A stretch of 8,281 nt of DNA from Acidobacteriota bacterium. GTDB lineage: Bacteria; Acidobacteriota; Terriglobia; Terriglobales; Acidobacteriaceae. The DNA is taken from assembly GCA_003223595.1 (NCBI GenBank), contig QHVR01000200.1, forward strand, positions 1 to 8,281, in the 5' to 3' direction. Below the pieces are notes generated by a model. It saw only the letters and a list, made by a program, of their open reading frames with translations, was not told the DNA's origin and did not search any database. The position numbers were made by a program, and so were the translations under genes. This document shows positions 1 to 5,458 of the stretch, piece after piece (the first letter of the stretch is position 1; every line of letters starts with the position of its first letter).

Positions 1-584
1 TCCATCAGATCAATGCCAATCTGGTTTACACATTGCCCTTCGGCCGGCATCAGCGATTCATGGAACACGCCAGCCCGGCACTCGATGCGCTGGTGGGCGG
101 ATGGCATGTCTCCGGCATCTTCCGCTGGACCAGCGGCTTCCCCATCACCATCGACAACGGCTTCACCTGGGCGACGAACTGGAACATCGAAGGCGACGCG
201 ATGCCCAACGGACCTCTTCCGAAAGCGACGAACACTAAACACGCCATAGTGAATGGGGTGGACGTGGGCCCCAACATCTTCTCCGATCCGGCAGCGGCGG
301 AAGCGGCGTTCCGGCCGGAGTGGCCGGGGGAATCGGGCGTCCGCAATAACATCATTGGCGACGGCATGTTCAACATCGACACCGGGGTGAGCAAGGATTT
401 CTCGCTGGGCGAGCAGAGGCGGCTGGAGTTCAGCTGGCAGGCGTTCAACGCAACTAATTCGGTGCGCTACGATGTGCGCGGGGCGCAGCCGTCGCTCTCG
501 TTCGATCCGACGCAGTTCGGGAAATATCACTCCACGCTGACCACGCCGCGATTTATGCAGTTCGCATTGCGGTTGTCATTCTGA
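1..584 (+). CDS. TonB-dependent receptor, Oar-like, C-terminal part (5' truncated)
   Basis: The frame is already open at position 3 and ends with TGA at 582-584, so only the last 193 or so residues are present. They look like the end of the outer-membrane beta-barrel of the Oar-like receptors that are very abundant in Acidobacteriota. Seen: a strand segment reading LVYTLPFG, then GGWHVSGIFRWTSGFPITI, later a FNIDTGVSKDF segment, EFSWQAFNATNS, and a final strand QFALRLSF. The C-terminal phenylalanine is the usual outer-membrane protein assembly signal. Such proteins (N-terminal carboxypeptidase-like domain, plug, barrel) are thought to import or bind large substrates at the outer membrane, powered by TonB; the substrate cannot be inferred. 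A TTG at 33 and internal ATGs are not real starts because homology-like sequence continues upstream to the window edge. A strong terminator follows 16 bases after the stop. Confidence 0.88.
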   Translation, partial: HQINANLVYTLPFGRHQRFMEHASPALDALVGGWHVSGIFRWTSGFPITIDNGFTWATNWNIEGDAMPNGPLPKATNTKHAIVNGVDVGPNIFSDPAAAEAAFRPEWPGESGVRNNIIGDGMFNIDTGVSKDFSLGEQRRLEFSWQAFNATNSVRYDVRGAQPSLSFDPTQFGKYHSTLTTPRFMQFALRLSF

Positions 585-600
585 GTCTGGTTGCAGAGCT

Positions 601-636
601 GAAAAGGGCATGAAATTATTCGTGCCTTTTTCTTTT
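601..636 (+). terminator. Rho-independent terminator of the TonB-dependent receptor gene
   Basis: A 12-bp stem (601-612 with 621-632, two G-T wobble pairs) closes an 8-base AT-rich loop, and four further T follow at 633-636. The stem is A-rich on its left arm and T-rich on its right. It lies 16 bases after the receptor stop codon. Confidence 0.85.
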
Positions 637-679
637 GCTAACGTGACTAGGCTGCAGATTCCATGGGTACAAGCAGGCG

Positions 680-718
680 AAAAAAGAGGCCCGCACCTAT
701 GGGGGTGGAGCGGACCTC
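680..718 (-). terminator. Rho-independent terminator, minus strand
   Basis: Read on the minus strand, a stem formed by 707-718 with 686-697 (10 paired bases, symmetric mismatches C690/A714 and A695/A709, 9-base loop) is followed by six U encoded by the A-run 680-685. No minus-strand protein gene ends nearby. It therefore ends either a non-coding transcript from this region or read-through from the two-component operon 520 bp upstream. Confidence 0.6.
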
Positions 719-868
719 GCGCCCATTTTCGGATTGGGCGTCCTCACATTGGGGCGGCGCTACTGGTCCAGGCTGAGCACGGAATCCGTAAGCACCCCAT
801 CAGCTTGCGCGAGCGTTGCTCGGAGAGTACGACATTATGGGGAGGGTGACCCGAGCACGTCGGCATTA
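680..868 (-). ncRNA. Candidate sigma-54 dependent small RNA, about 190 nt
   Basis: This is an inference from delimiting signals. A -24/-12 element at 879-894 would start minus-strand transcription near 868, and a stem-loop with a U-run ends at 680. Between them I see no coding frame but several stems: 4 bp at 852-864, 5 bp with a 3-base loop at 810-822, 6 bp with a 9-base loop at 720-740, and the terminator stem. A paired repeat shared with the control region of the neighbouring sigma-54 activator operon lies about 225-260 bp upstream of the predicted start. I recognise no known RNA family. The same terminator could instead end read-through transcripts of the two-component operon. Confidence 0.3.
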
Positions 869-878
869 GTAGTGGTAG

Positions 879-894
879 AGCAATTCAGCGGCCA
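879..894 (-). promoter_or_regulatory. Putative sigma-54 (-24/-12) promoter in the intergenic region
   Basis: On the minus strand the sequence is TGGCCGCTGAATTGCT. The TGGC of the -24 element and TTGCT of the -12 element both match the consensus, and the GG and GC lie at the required 12-base offset. The three bases after TGGC do not match the ACG of the consensus. It points into a non-coding stretch ending at the terminator 680-718. Confidence 0.4.
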
Positions 895-950
895 AGAACG
901 AGTGGGGAGCCCGCAGGTGGCATGGTCCCGAGGCTTACGGCCTTCCAAAA

Positions 951-987
951 GCCCACCGTCCCGCAAAGAACGCGGGAAGAGTGGGGC
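951..987. repeat. Two-step intergenic hairpin (GCCCAC...GTGGGGC)
   Basis: An inner 6-bp stem (959-964 with 972-977, 7-base loop) is stacked on an outer 5-bp stem (952-956 with 981-985) across a small internal loop. No U-run follows on either strand, so it is not a simple terminator. Its form resembles dispersed GC-rich intergenic hairpin repeats; I cannot test the copy number from one window. Confidence 0.35.
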
Positions 988-1090
988 AACCTGATATGAG
1001 GCTCCTGCGAATTTTCGCGACATCCATGGGCGGGCGAATGCAATACGGAGCGATTCCTCAACTTTCCACACCAGAATTGTGTCGGTGCCG

Positions 1091-1127
1091 TCAGAATTTC
1101 TGTACGGCTGACAACAAATTTCTGTAC
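1091..1127 (+). promoter_or_regulatory. Paired operator-like repeat, copy A (possible activator binding site)
   Basis: Two direct copies ending in TTTCTGTAC lie 22 bp apart: TCAGAATTTCTGTAC at 1091-1105 and AACAAATTTCTGTAC at 1113-1127. The first contains the near-palindrome CAGAA-T-TTCTG. A very similar pair, in opposite orientation, lies upstream of the histidine kinase gene (4125-4160). A two-turn spacing and dyad half-sites are typical of upstream activating sequences for enhancer-binding proteins. The neighbouring regulator is the obvious candidate ligand, but this is inference. Confidence 0.5.
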
Positions 1128-1151
1128 AAGTTTGCAGAGGCATGAGGCATT

Positions 1152-1197
1152 CACCACAGGGGGCACAGAGGTTCACAGAGTAGTATTCTGTGCCTCT
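1152..1197. repeat. CACAGAGG-type intergenic repeat with hairpin, copy A
   Basis: The 20 bases 1152-1171 match 4231-4250 at 17 positions (CACCACAG, four variable bases, CACAGAGG). An imperfect stem (1167-1179 with 1187-1197, 11 pairs, 2-base bulge) follows. I recall elements of this CACAGAGG form as dispersed intergenic repeats in many bacterial genomes. It has no U-run and so is not a terminator. Confidence 0.55.
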
Positions 1198-1241
1198 ACC
1201 GGCTGGTGCCGTTTCTCGCTGAAAGGGAGGAAGTGAGTGTA

Positions 1242-2623
1242 CTAGTCGGCAACGCGGATGCCGTATTTGTTCAGCTTGTAGGCGAGCGCGCTGCGGGACA
1301 ATCCCATTCGACGAGCCGCTTCGGACTGTGCGCCACGGGTTGCGTTTAAAGTGCGCAGGATGAGTTCTTTCTCGGCGTGCTCCAGAAATCGAAGCCCTCC
1401 GAAGTAGGTATGGCGAAGGAATCGGCATGAGAGCCGTTGTTTCCCGCGGATACGGTTTCTTTCTGTGCGAGCGGCAAGTCACCGGGTCCAATCTCAAGAT
1501 TGCTGGTCAGAATGTAAGCGCGCTCAATCAAGTTGCGGAGCTCGCGCAGGTTTCCTGGAAAACGATATTGCCGCAATTGTTGCAAGGCCGCTTCGCTCAG
1601 ACTGCGGCGGGGCATCTTCAGCTCAGTGGCGATTTGCTGGCAGAAGATGTCGCTCATTCCTGGAATGTCTTCGACGCGATCGCGCAGGGGCGGCAGGTGA
1701 ATGGGGACCACGGCAAGCCTGTAGAAGAGATCCTCGCGAAACAGGCCTTCTTTCACCCGCTGTTGAAGATTACGATGCGTCGCCACCAGCACGCGAACAT
1801 CGACCTGGCGAGGACGGGTCGATCCCACGCGCAGCAACTCTCCATTGGTTAGAACGCGCAACAGCTTGGCCTGTGCGGGCAAGGACATCTCGCCGGCTTC
1901 GTCGAGGAAGAGGGTGCCATCGTGAGCGGCTTCGAATAAGCCCTGTCGCTGCCGATCGGCGCCGGTGAAAGCTCCCTTTTCGTGGCCGAAGAGTTCACTC
2001 TCCAGAAGAGTTTCGGTGAAAGCCGCGCAGTTGACGGCGACGAATGGCTTGGAAGCCCTGGGACTGTTGCGGTGAATGGCGCGGGCCACCAACTCCTTGC
2101 CGGTTCCAGTCTCGCCCGTGATCAACACGGTCGCGCTCGTCGGAGCGACTCGTGCGATGCGTTCTCGTACCTCGCGAATGGCCGGGCTCTCGCCAAAGAT
2201 CTCCGACGTTCCTTCCAGACGGACGACCGCATCTTTCAGCAGAATGTTTTCACGGAGTAAGCGGGTGCGCTCGTAAGCGCGGCGTACGGTGGCGCGCACC
2301 ACCTCTGGCTGGAATGGTTTGGTGAGAAAGTCGAATGCGCCCTGGCGCATGCTTTCGACAGCCAACTCAATGGTGGCTACGGCGGTGAGGAAAATTACGG
2401 GGAGGGTAGCATCGGATTCATGCGCGTATCCCAGGACGGCGAGGCCCTCACCGTCGGGCATGCGCTGGTCTGTGACCACTACATCGAAGTCGTTGGCGGC
2501 GAGAGCGCGGCGGGCTTCTTGTACCCCTGAAGCTTCCCAGATTTCATGCTGATCCTGCCGCAGGTTGAAGGCAAGAATCCTGCGCATGCTGGCTTCATCG
2601 TCGACAAGCAGAATTCGTCCCAT
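1242..2623 (-). CDS. Sigma-54 dependent response regulator (NtrC family), frameshifted before the Fis HTH
   Basis: A three-domain transcription activator. Residues 1-120 are the receiver, with acidic DDE at 8-10, phospho-acceptor D52, T80 and K102. Residues about 140-375 are the AAA+ sigma-54 activation domain: Walker A GETGTGKE (170-177), sigma-54 contact loop GAFTGA (217-222), Walker B TLFLDE (237-242), FREDLFYRL, and FPGNLREL (355-362). The frame then runs into a stop at 1346. A one-base change of frame between about 1384 and 1400 restores a C-terminal Fis-type helix-turn-helix (EKELILRTL, then GAQSEAARRMGLSRSALAY) ending at TAG 1242-1244; the span of 1382 nt is one base short of 461 codons. 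I chose the ATG at 2623, 11 bases after the kinase stop, because MGRILLVDDE is the normal receiver start; an upstream ATG at 2689 lies inside the kinase gene. If the break is real, the protein keeps its ATPase but loses DNA binding. Confidence 0.93.
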
Positions 2624-2634
2624 GGCAGTTTTTC

Positions 2635-3936
2635 TCAACGTTGCCCGTGGTCTGGGGCCAGGGGCAGAGTGATGGAGAAGCGGACACAAGACGGACCATT
2701 TTCGGCCAATCTGAGGTCGCCACCTTGCGCACGCGCAATGTTGCGGGCGATTGCGAGCCCCAGACCAGTTCCGCGTGGCTTAGTGGTGAAAAAGGGCTCA
2801 AAAAGACGAGTCCGGATGGCATCCGGAATCGGCGAACCTGCGTTCTCCACCTCGATCAGCACCGTATGATTCTGAGGGCGGGCTCGCAAGAGAATGGTGC
2901 CTTGGGCCGGGGAAGCATCGACTGCATTCAACACCAGATTCATCAGCGCTTGCTGCAACTGTCCCGCATCGGCGGTGGCCAGCAGAGTGTCGGCAACCTG
3001 CAACTCGAACTTGACGCCTTTTTGGCTGGCATGGGCGCGCGCGGCATCGGCAATGTAGGCCACAGTGTCGGCGATAGATGTCGAGGTCAAGTTGGGGAGG
3101 CGCGTACTTGCGTAATCCAGGAACTCGGTGGTGAGGCGACTCAAGCGTCCGGCCTCCTCCGAGGCGATGGCAAACATTTCTTCGCGTTCCGGTCCCGATG
3201 ATTGCTTCGCCGAGGTGATGGAACTGGTGATCATCGCGACGGGGTTACGGATCTCGTGAGCAATCGCAGTTGATAACCGTCCCATGGCGGCAAGCTTCTC
3301 CTCGTGCAGAAGTTTTTCTCTTGTCTGCTCCAGCTCATGCAAGTTGTGGGCCAGACGCGTTTCCTTGCGCTGAAGATCGCGCACTACGAGCCAAACCAGG
3401 ACTCCAGCCACCGCGAGCATCAGAGAGGTGGTAGCGGCCTCCGCGTACTCGCCAACATCGACCGGAGGATGCTTCAGAAAAAACCGCCATTGCCAGAAGA
3501 AGCAGGCGAAGTCGCTGGCCGCGATCACGCCCACGAGCGTTCTGAAGCGAAATCGAAACGCGGCCTCCAAAACCGGCAAGAGCAACAGCGCGATATAGGG
3601 ACTATCTTCGTGGTCCATCAACTGAGAAAGGAGGATGGTCAGGCCGATATTGAGCAGGATAGAAGCCCAAGTCAGGGCAGTCGTAATCACCGTTGGGATA
3701 GGCCGGGAGCGGCGACGCACCCATAGCAATTCGGGAATCCGGATCAGAAAAACGGCTACTGCTACGCTGATTAGGCCCAGCGAGGGCTGATTCCAATAAG
3801 CCGACAGGGACCCGTGCATGAGCACCAGGACCAGGAGAAGCAGCAGGTTCAGCAGGATGAAGACGGTCTGCTGCCTTTTAAAAGAGAGCAGGTCCAGGCC
3901 GGGTGAAGAAGATGCTCTCGCGCTTTCGTAGGGCAC
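2635..3936 (-). CDS. Membrane sensor histidine kinase of the two-component operon
   Basis: 433 residues. The N-terminal half is an integral membrane sensor with about six hydrophobic segments (roughly 23-40, 53-72, 82-103, 113-127, 133-150, 168-186) and almost no periplasmic domain. A short coiled linker (190-215) and an NtrB/HydH-like transmitter follow. Seen: H-box AIAHEIRNP with His227, N-box NLVLNAVDA (333-341), F-box PFFTTK (381-386), G2-box GTGLGL (389-394). In the G1 box the usual Asp is Asn365 (ENAGSPIP), a variant I believe also occurs in some active kinases. The start is a GTG at 3936, preceded by a GGGAG ribosome binding site 4 bases away. It should autophosphorylate and pass phosphate to D52 of the regulator encoded 11 bases downstream. 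The signal is unknown; a membrane-buried sensor suggests a membrane or lipid-soluble cue. A sigma-54 type promoter lies just upstream. Confidence 0.92.
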   Translation of the reverse strand: MPYESARASSSPGLDLLSFKRQQTVFILLNLLLLLVLVLMHGSLSAYWNQPSLGLISVAVAVFLIRIPELLWVRRRSRPIPTVITTALTWASILLNIGLTILLSQLMDHEDSPYIALLLLPVLEAAFRFRFRTLVGVIAASDFACFFWQWRFFLKHPPVDVGEYAEAATTSLMLAVAGVLVWLVVRDLQRKETRLAHNLHELEQTREKLLHEEKLAAMGRLSTAIAHEIRNPVAMITSSITSAKQSSGPEREEMFAIASEEAGRLSRLTTEFLDYASTRLPNLTSTSIADTVAYIADAARAHASQKGVKFELQVADTLLATADAGQLQQALMNLVLNAVDASPAQGTILLRARPQNHTVLIEVENAGSPIPDAIRTRLFEPFFTTKPRGTGLGLAIARNIARAQGGDLRLAENGPSCVRFSITLPLAPDHGQR

Positions 3937-3975
3937 AAAGCTCCCTTCCCTTTTCGCCTGCTATTCTCTCGCGAA

Positions 3976-3991
3976 GGCAATCTGCGGGCCA
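3976..3991 (-). promoter_or_regulatory. Sigma-54 (-24/-12) promoter of the kinase-regulator operon
   Basis: On the minus strand the sequence is TGGCCCGCAGATTGCC. It matches the sigma-54 consensus TGGCACG-N4-TTGCW except for one base in each element, with the GG and GC at the exact 12-base offset. Transcription would start near 3965, leaving a leader of about 29 nt that contains the GGGAG ribosome binding site of the GTG start at 3936. Because the operon encodes a sigma-54 activator, this implies autoregulation. Confidence 0.65.
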
Positions 3992-4124
3992 TAGCACGTT
4001 CATGGTGGTGATCGACGTCACTGCGCTTCGTGAGCGCGCTCATATTGGGCGGGAAAAAAATGTGAATTTGTATTGCGTTCAGGGCGGATCAAAAGCGCCG
4101 TACTGCTTTTCGAAGGCTATGAAC

Positions 4125-4160
4125 GTACAGAAAACCGACACTTCAGTACAAAATTCTGAA
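4125..4160 (-). promoter_or_regulatory. Paired operator-like repeat, copy B, upstream of the kinase promoter
   Basis: On the minus strand TTCAGAATTTTGTAC (4160-4146) is followed 21 bp on by a second half ending TTTTCTGTAC (4134-4125). It matches copy A at 1091-1127 in core (TCAGAATTT..TGTAC, then TTCTGTAC) and arrangement. It sits about 160-195 bp upstream of the predicted start near 3965, a normal distance for an enhancer bound by an NtrC-type activator. Confidence 0.5.
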
Positions 4161-4229
4161 CAATGCTTCCGCAGGAATCCGTGGAGTGTTTGCTCTACGC
4201 GCCAGCCGCACCTGGAAGACTCGGGAAGT

Positions 4230-4295
4230 GCACCACAGATGACACAGAGGGCCACGGAGGAATTCCTCTGTGGCCCTCAAGGCCTCCTGTGGCGC
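4230..4295. repeat. Long inverted repeat of the CACAGAGG type, copy B
   Basis: Two 31-base arms (4230-4260 and 4265-4295) flank the loop AATT. The inner 14 bp (4247-4260 with 4265-4278) pair fully apart from one G-T wobble; the outer half is imperfect. The left arm shares 17 of 20 bases with 1152-1171. No U-run follows, so it is more likely a dispersed intergenic repeat than a terminator. Confidence 0.65.
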
Positions 4296-4322
4296 GGTGT
4301 TAATGATTCCGATATTTTTTGG

Positions 4323-4364
4323 AAAAAAAAGCAGGCCGCTCAGGGGGAGGCTTTGAGCGGCCTG
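4323..4364 (-). terminator. Rho-independent terminator of the OmpA-domain lipoprotein gene
   Basis: A perfect 11-bp stem CAGGCCGCTCA/TGAGCGGCCTG (4332-4342 with 4354-4364) has an 11-base loop. Read on the minus strand it is followed, after one base, by eight U (A-run 4323-4330). It begins 37 bases after the stop codon of the gene at 4402-5130. Confidence 0.9.
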
Positions 4365-4401
4365 GTTGGCGAAGTCCTCCGGGGAGGAGGGTAAACTTGA
4401 G

Positions 4402-5130
4402 TTACATGCTCGGGTTGTTCGTTCCGGTCGTGGGAGCGGGCTGGCTGCCGCCCACGGTGTTGGTCATCAAACGAACATCCACGCGGCGGTTGTCGGCGCG
4501 GCCCTTGGAAGTCTTGTTCGACTCGACCGGCTTGTCCTTACCCAGACCAATCACGTAAATCTTGTGTGCGGGAACGTTGTACTTGGTGGCCAGGTACTGG
4601 ATCACCGAGTTAGCGCGCCGCTGGCTGAGATCATAGTTGTAGTCCGGAGATCCTACGGAGTCGGTTCCACCTTCCAGAGCGATGAGGTAGCCCTTGGTAT
4701 TCGCGATCTGCGCAGCTAATTGATCGAGGGCTTCCTGGGCCTGCTTGGTCAGGTTGTCCCGGTTGAAACCGAACTTCACGCTGGTCTCGGCAACGGGATG
4801 ATAATTGTCCAGATTGGCTACCGTGTTGGTGAGGATGCCTACACGGCCATTGGCGGCATCGGCCACCTGCTGAGCCTGGGTGGCGTTCTGAGCAGCGGTC
4901 TGCGTCTTCTGCTCGACTTCAGTCGTCTTGGTGTTGACGGCCTGAATAGCGGCCTGGGCGCGGGCATCGACTTCCTTGATATCGCGGGTATTCTTCGCGG
5001 TCAGGTCATCAAGCTCGTTGGTCTTGTTAATGAGGGGGGTCGTCTGCTGTTTGACGTAGTTTTTGCTGCTGCATCCAACAGTGGCGGCCAAGCTGGCGGC
5101 GAGGCAAATTGCTAACGAAGTGCGGTTCAT
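4402..5130 (-). CDS. OmpA-domain peptidoglycan-binding lipoprotein with coiled coil
   Basis: 242 residues. An N-terminal lipoprotein signal (hydrophobic 6-18, then ATVGC with Cys20 as the likely lipidated residue; the -3 position is Thr, so the lipobox is imperfect) is followed by an Ala/Thr/Gln-rich helical region, about 33-110, with Lpp-like heptad character. The C-terminal OmpA/MotB/Pal-like domain is about 115-225. Seen: KFGFNRDNL, GGTDSVGSPDYNYDLSQRRA with the peptidoglycan-contacting Asp157 and an Arg at 171/172, then a GRADNRRVDVRL motif. The usual GHTD is GGTD here. A short Thr/Pro/Asn tail ends the protein. Expected role: anchoring the outer membrane to peptidoglycan. I chose the ATG at 5130 because an AAGGAG ribosome binding site lies 10 bases upstream and the signal peptide begins there; the longer upstream frame has no such features. 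It is monocistronic, with its own terminator downstream. Confidence 0.9.
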   Translation of the reverse strand: MNRTSLAICLAASLAATVGCSSKNYVKQQTTPLINKTNELDDLTAKNTRDIKEVDARAQAAIQAVNTKTTEVEQKTQTAAQNATQAQQVADAANGRVGILTNTVANLDNYHPVAETSVKFGFNRDNLTKQAQEALDQLAAQIANTKGYLIALEGGTDSVGSPDYNYDLSQRRANSVIQYLATKYNVPAHKIYVIGLGKDKPVESNKTSKGRADNRRVDVRLMTNTVGGSQPAPTTGTNNPSM

Positions 5131-5282
5131 AGGGTGAAGGCTCCTTGATTCCTCTTTGGTGGCGCGTTCTGGGTCGGCCCGCGCGCCTAAACTTTTTGAT
5201 GCAAATGCCTGGGATGACTTTACTGTTGTACTAGTCCCATTTCCCACAATGCACGGCAGATGCCAGTTGTATGGCCCGTGGG

Positions 5283-5309
5283 GACATACACTAAGTATAT
5301 ACCTGTCAA
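5283..5309 (-). promoter_or_regulatory. Possible sigma-70 promoter of the OmpA-domain gene
   Basis: On the minus strand a perfect TTGACA (5309-5304) is followed after 15 bases by TATGTC (5288-5283). The -35 is ideal, but the -10 and spacing are weak. Use of this site would give a leader of about 145 nt before the ATG at 5130. Confidence 0.3.
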
Positions 5310-5398
5310 GGAGTTGAAAGGACGACAAGTCGCGGTCAGACCGTCGCACCGGCGTCGAAGTGAAGCCAAACGGCATATTTGGCATGGAAATTTTATAC

Positions 5399-5450
5399 GG
5401 TGCAAGATGAGGCTGACGCTAAATCGAAGGAATAGGTGAGGTCTTGCACC
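5399..5450 (-). terminator. Possible weak terminator after the phosphoesterase gene
   Basis: GGTGCAAGA (5399-5407) pairs perfectly with TCTTGCACC (5442-5450) across a 34-base loop. On the minus strand an AT-rich stretch with AAAATTTT follows instead of a clean U-run. It begins 9 bases after the phosphoesterase stop. The long loop and missing U-run keep confidence low. Confidence 0.3.
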
Positions 5451-5458
5451 ACAAGAGC

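Larger units (their letters stand above)
637..1241. other. 605-bp intergenic region without a convincing protein gene
   Basis: It lies between two convergent units (receptor on +, response regulator on -). Open frames here have no recognisable domain and no good ribosome binding site. Going left to right it holds a minus-strand terminator (680-718), small hairpins at 720-740 (6-bp stem) and 810-822 (5-bp stem), a sigma-54 like element on the minus strand (879-894), a two-step hairpin (951-987), a paired operator-like repeat (1091-1127) and a CACAGAGG-type repeat with a hairpin (1152-1197). These are listed separately. Confidence 0.7.
3937..4401. other. 465-bp control region between the two-component operon and the OmpA-domain gene
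   Basis: It holds no supported protein gene. From right to left on the minus strand it carries the terminator of the OmpA-domain gene (4323-4364), a long inverted repeat (4230-4295), the paired operator-like repeat (4125-4160), a 6-bp hairpin AAAAGC/GCTTTT (4091-4110), an A-tract near 4052-4058 that could bend DNA between enhancer and promoter, and the sigma-54 type promoter (3976-3991). Confidence 0.7.
5131..5458. other. 328-bp intergenic region upstream of the OmpA-domain gene
   Basis: No gene is supported. It should hold the promoter and a leader of the lipoprotein gene (a possible sigma-70 promoter is listed separately) and the 3' end of the phosphoesterase transcript. An AT-rich patch lies at 5385-5398. 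I see no riboswitch or RNA gene. Confidence 0.6.

Noticed and set aside
1204..1220. Sigma-54 like TGG...CGC on the plus strand
   Set aside because: The GG to GC offset is 13 rather than 12 and no plus-strand gene follows.
835..1497. Open frame of 220 codons on the minus strand
   Set aside because: It overlaps the conserved 3' part of the response regulator in a different frame, and has no recognisable domain, arginine/serine/proline-rich composition and no ribosome binding site.
2641..3201. Open frame of 186 codons on the plus strand
   Set aside because: It lies opposite the conserved transmitter domain of the histidine kinase and has no recognisable motifs.
3903..4394. Open frame of 163 codons on the plus strand over the control region
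   Set aside because: Composition is not protein-like and it runs through the inverted repeat and terminator; the sigma-54 promoter and operator-like repeat explain the region better.
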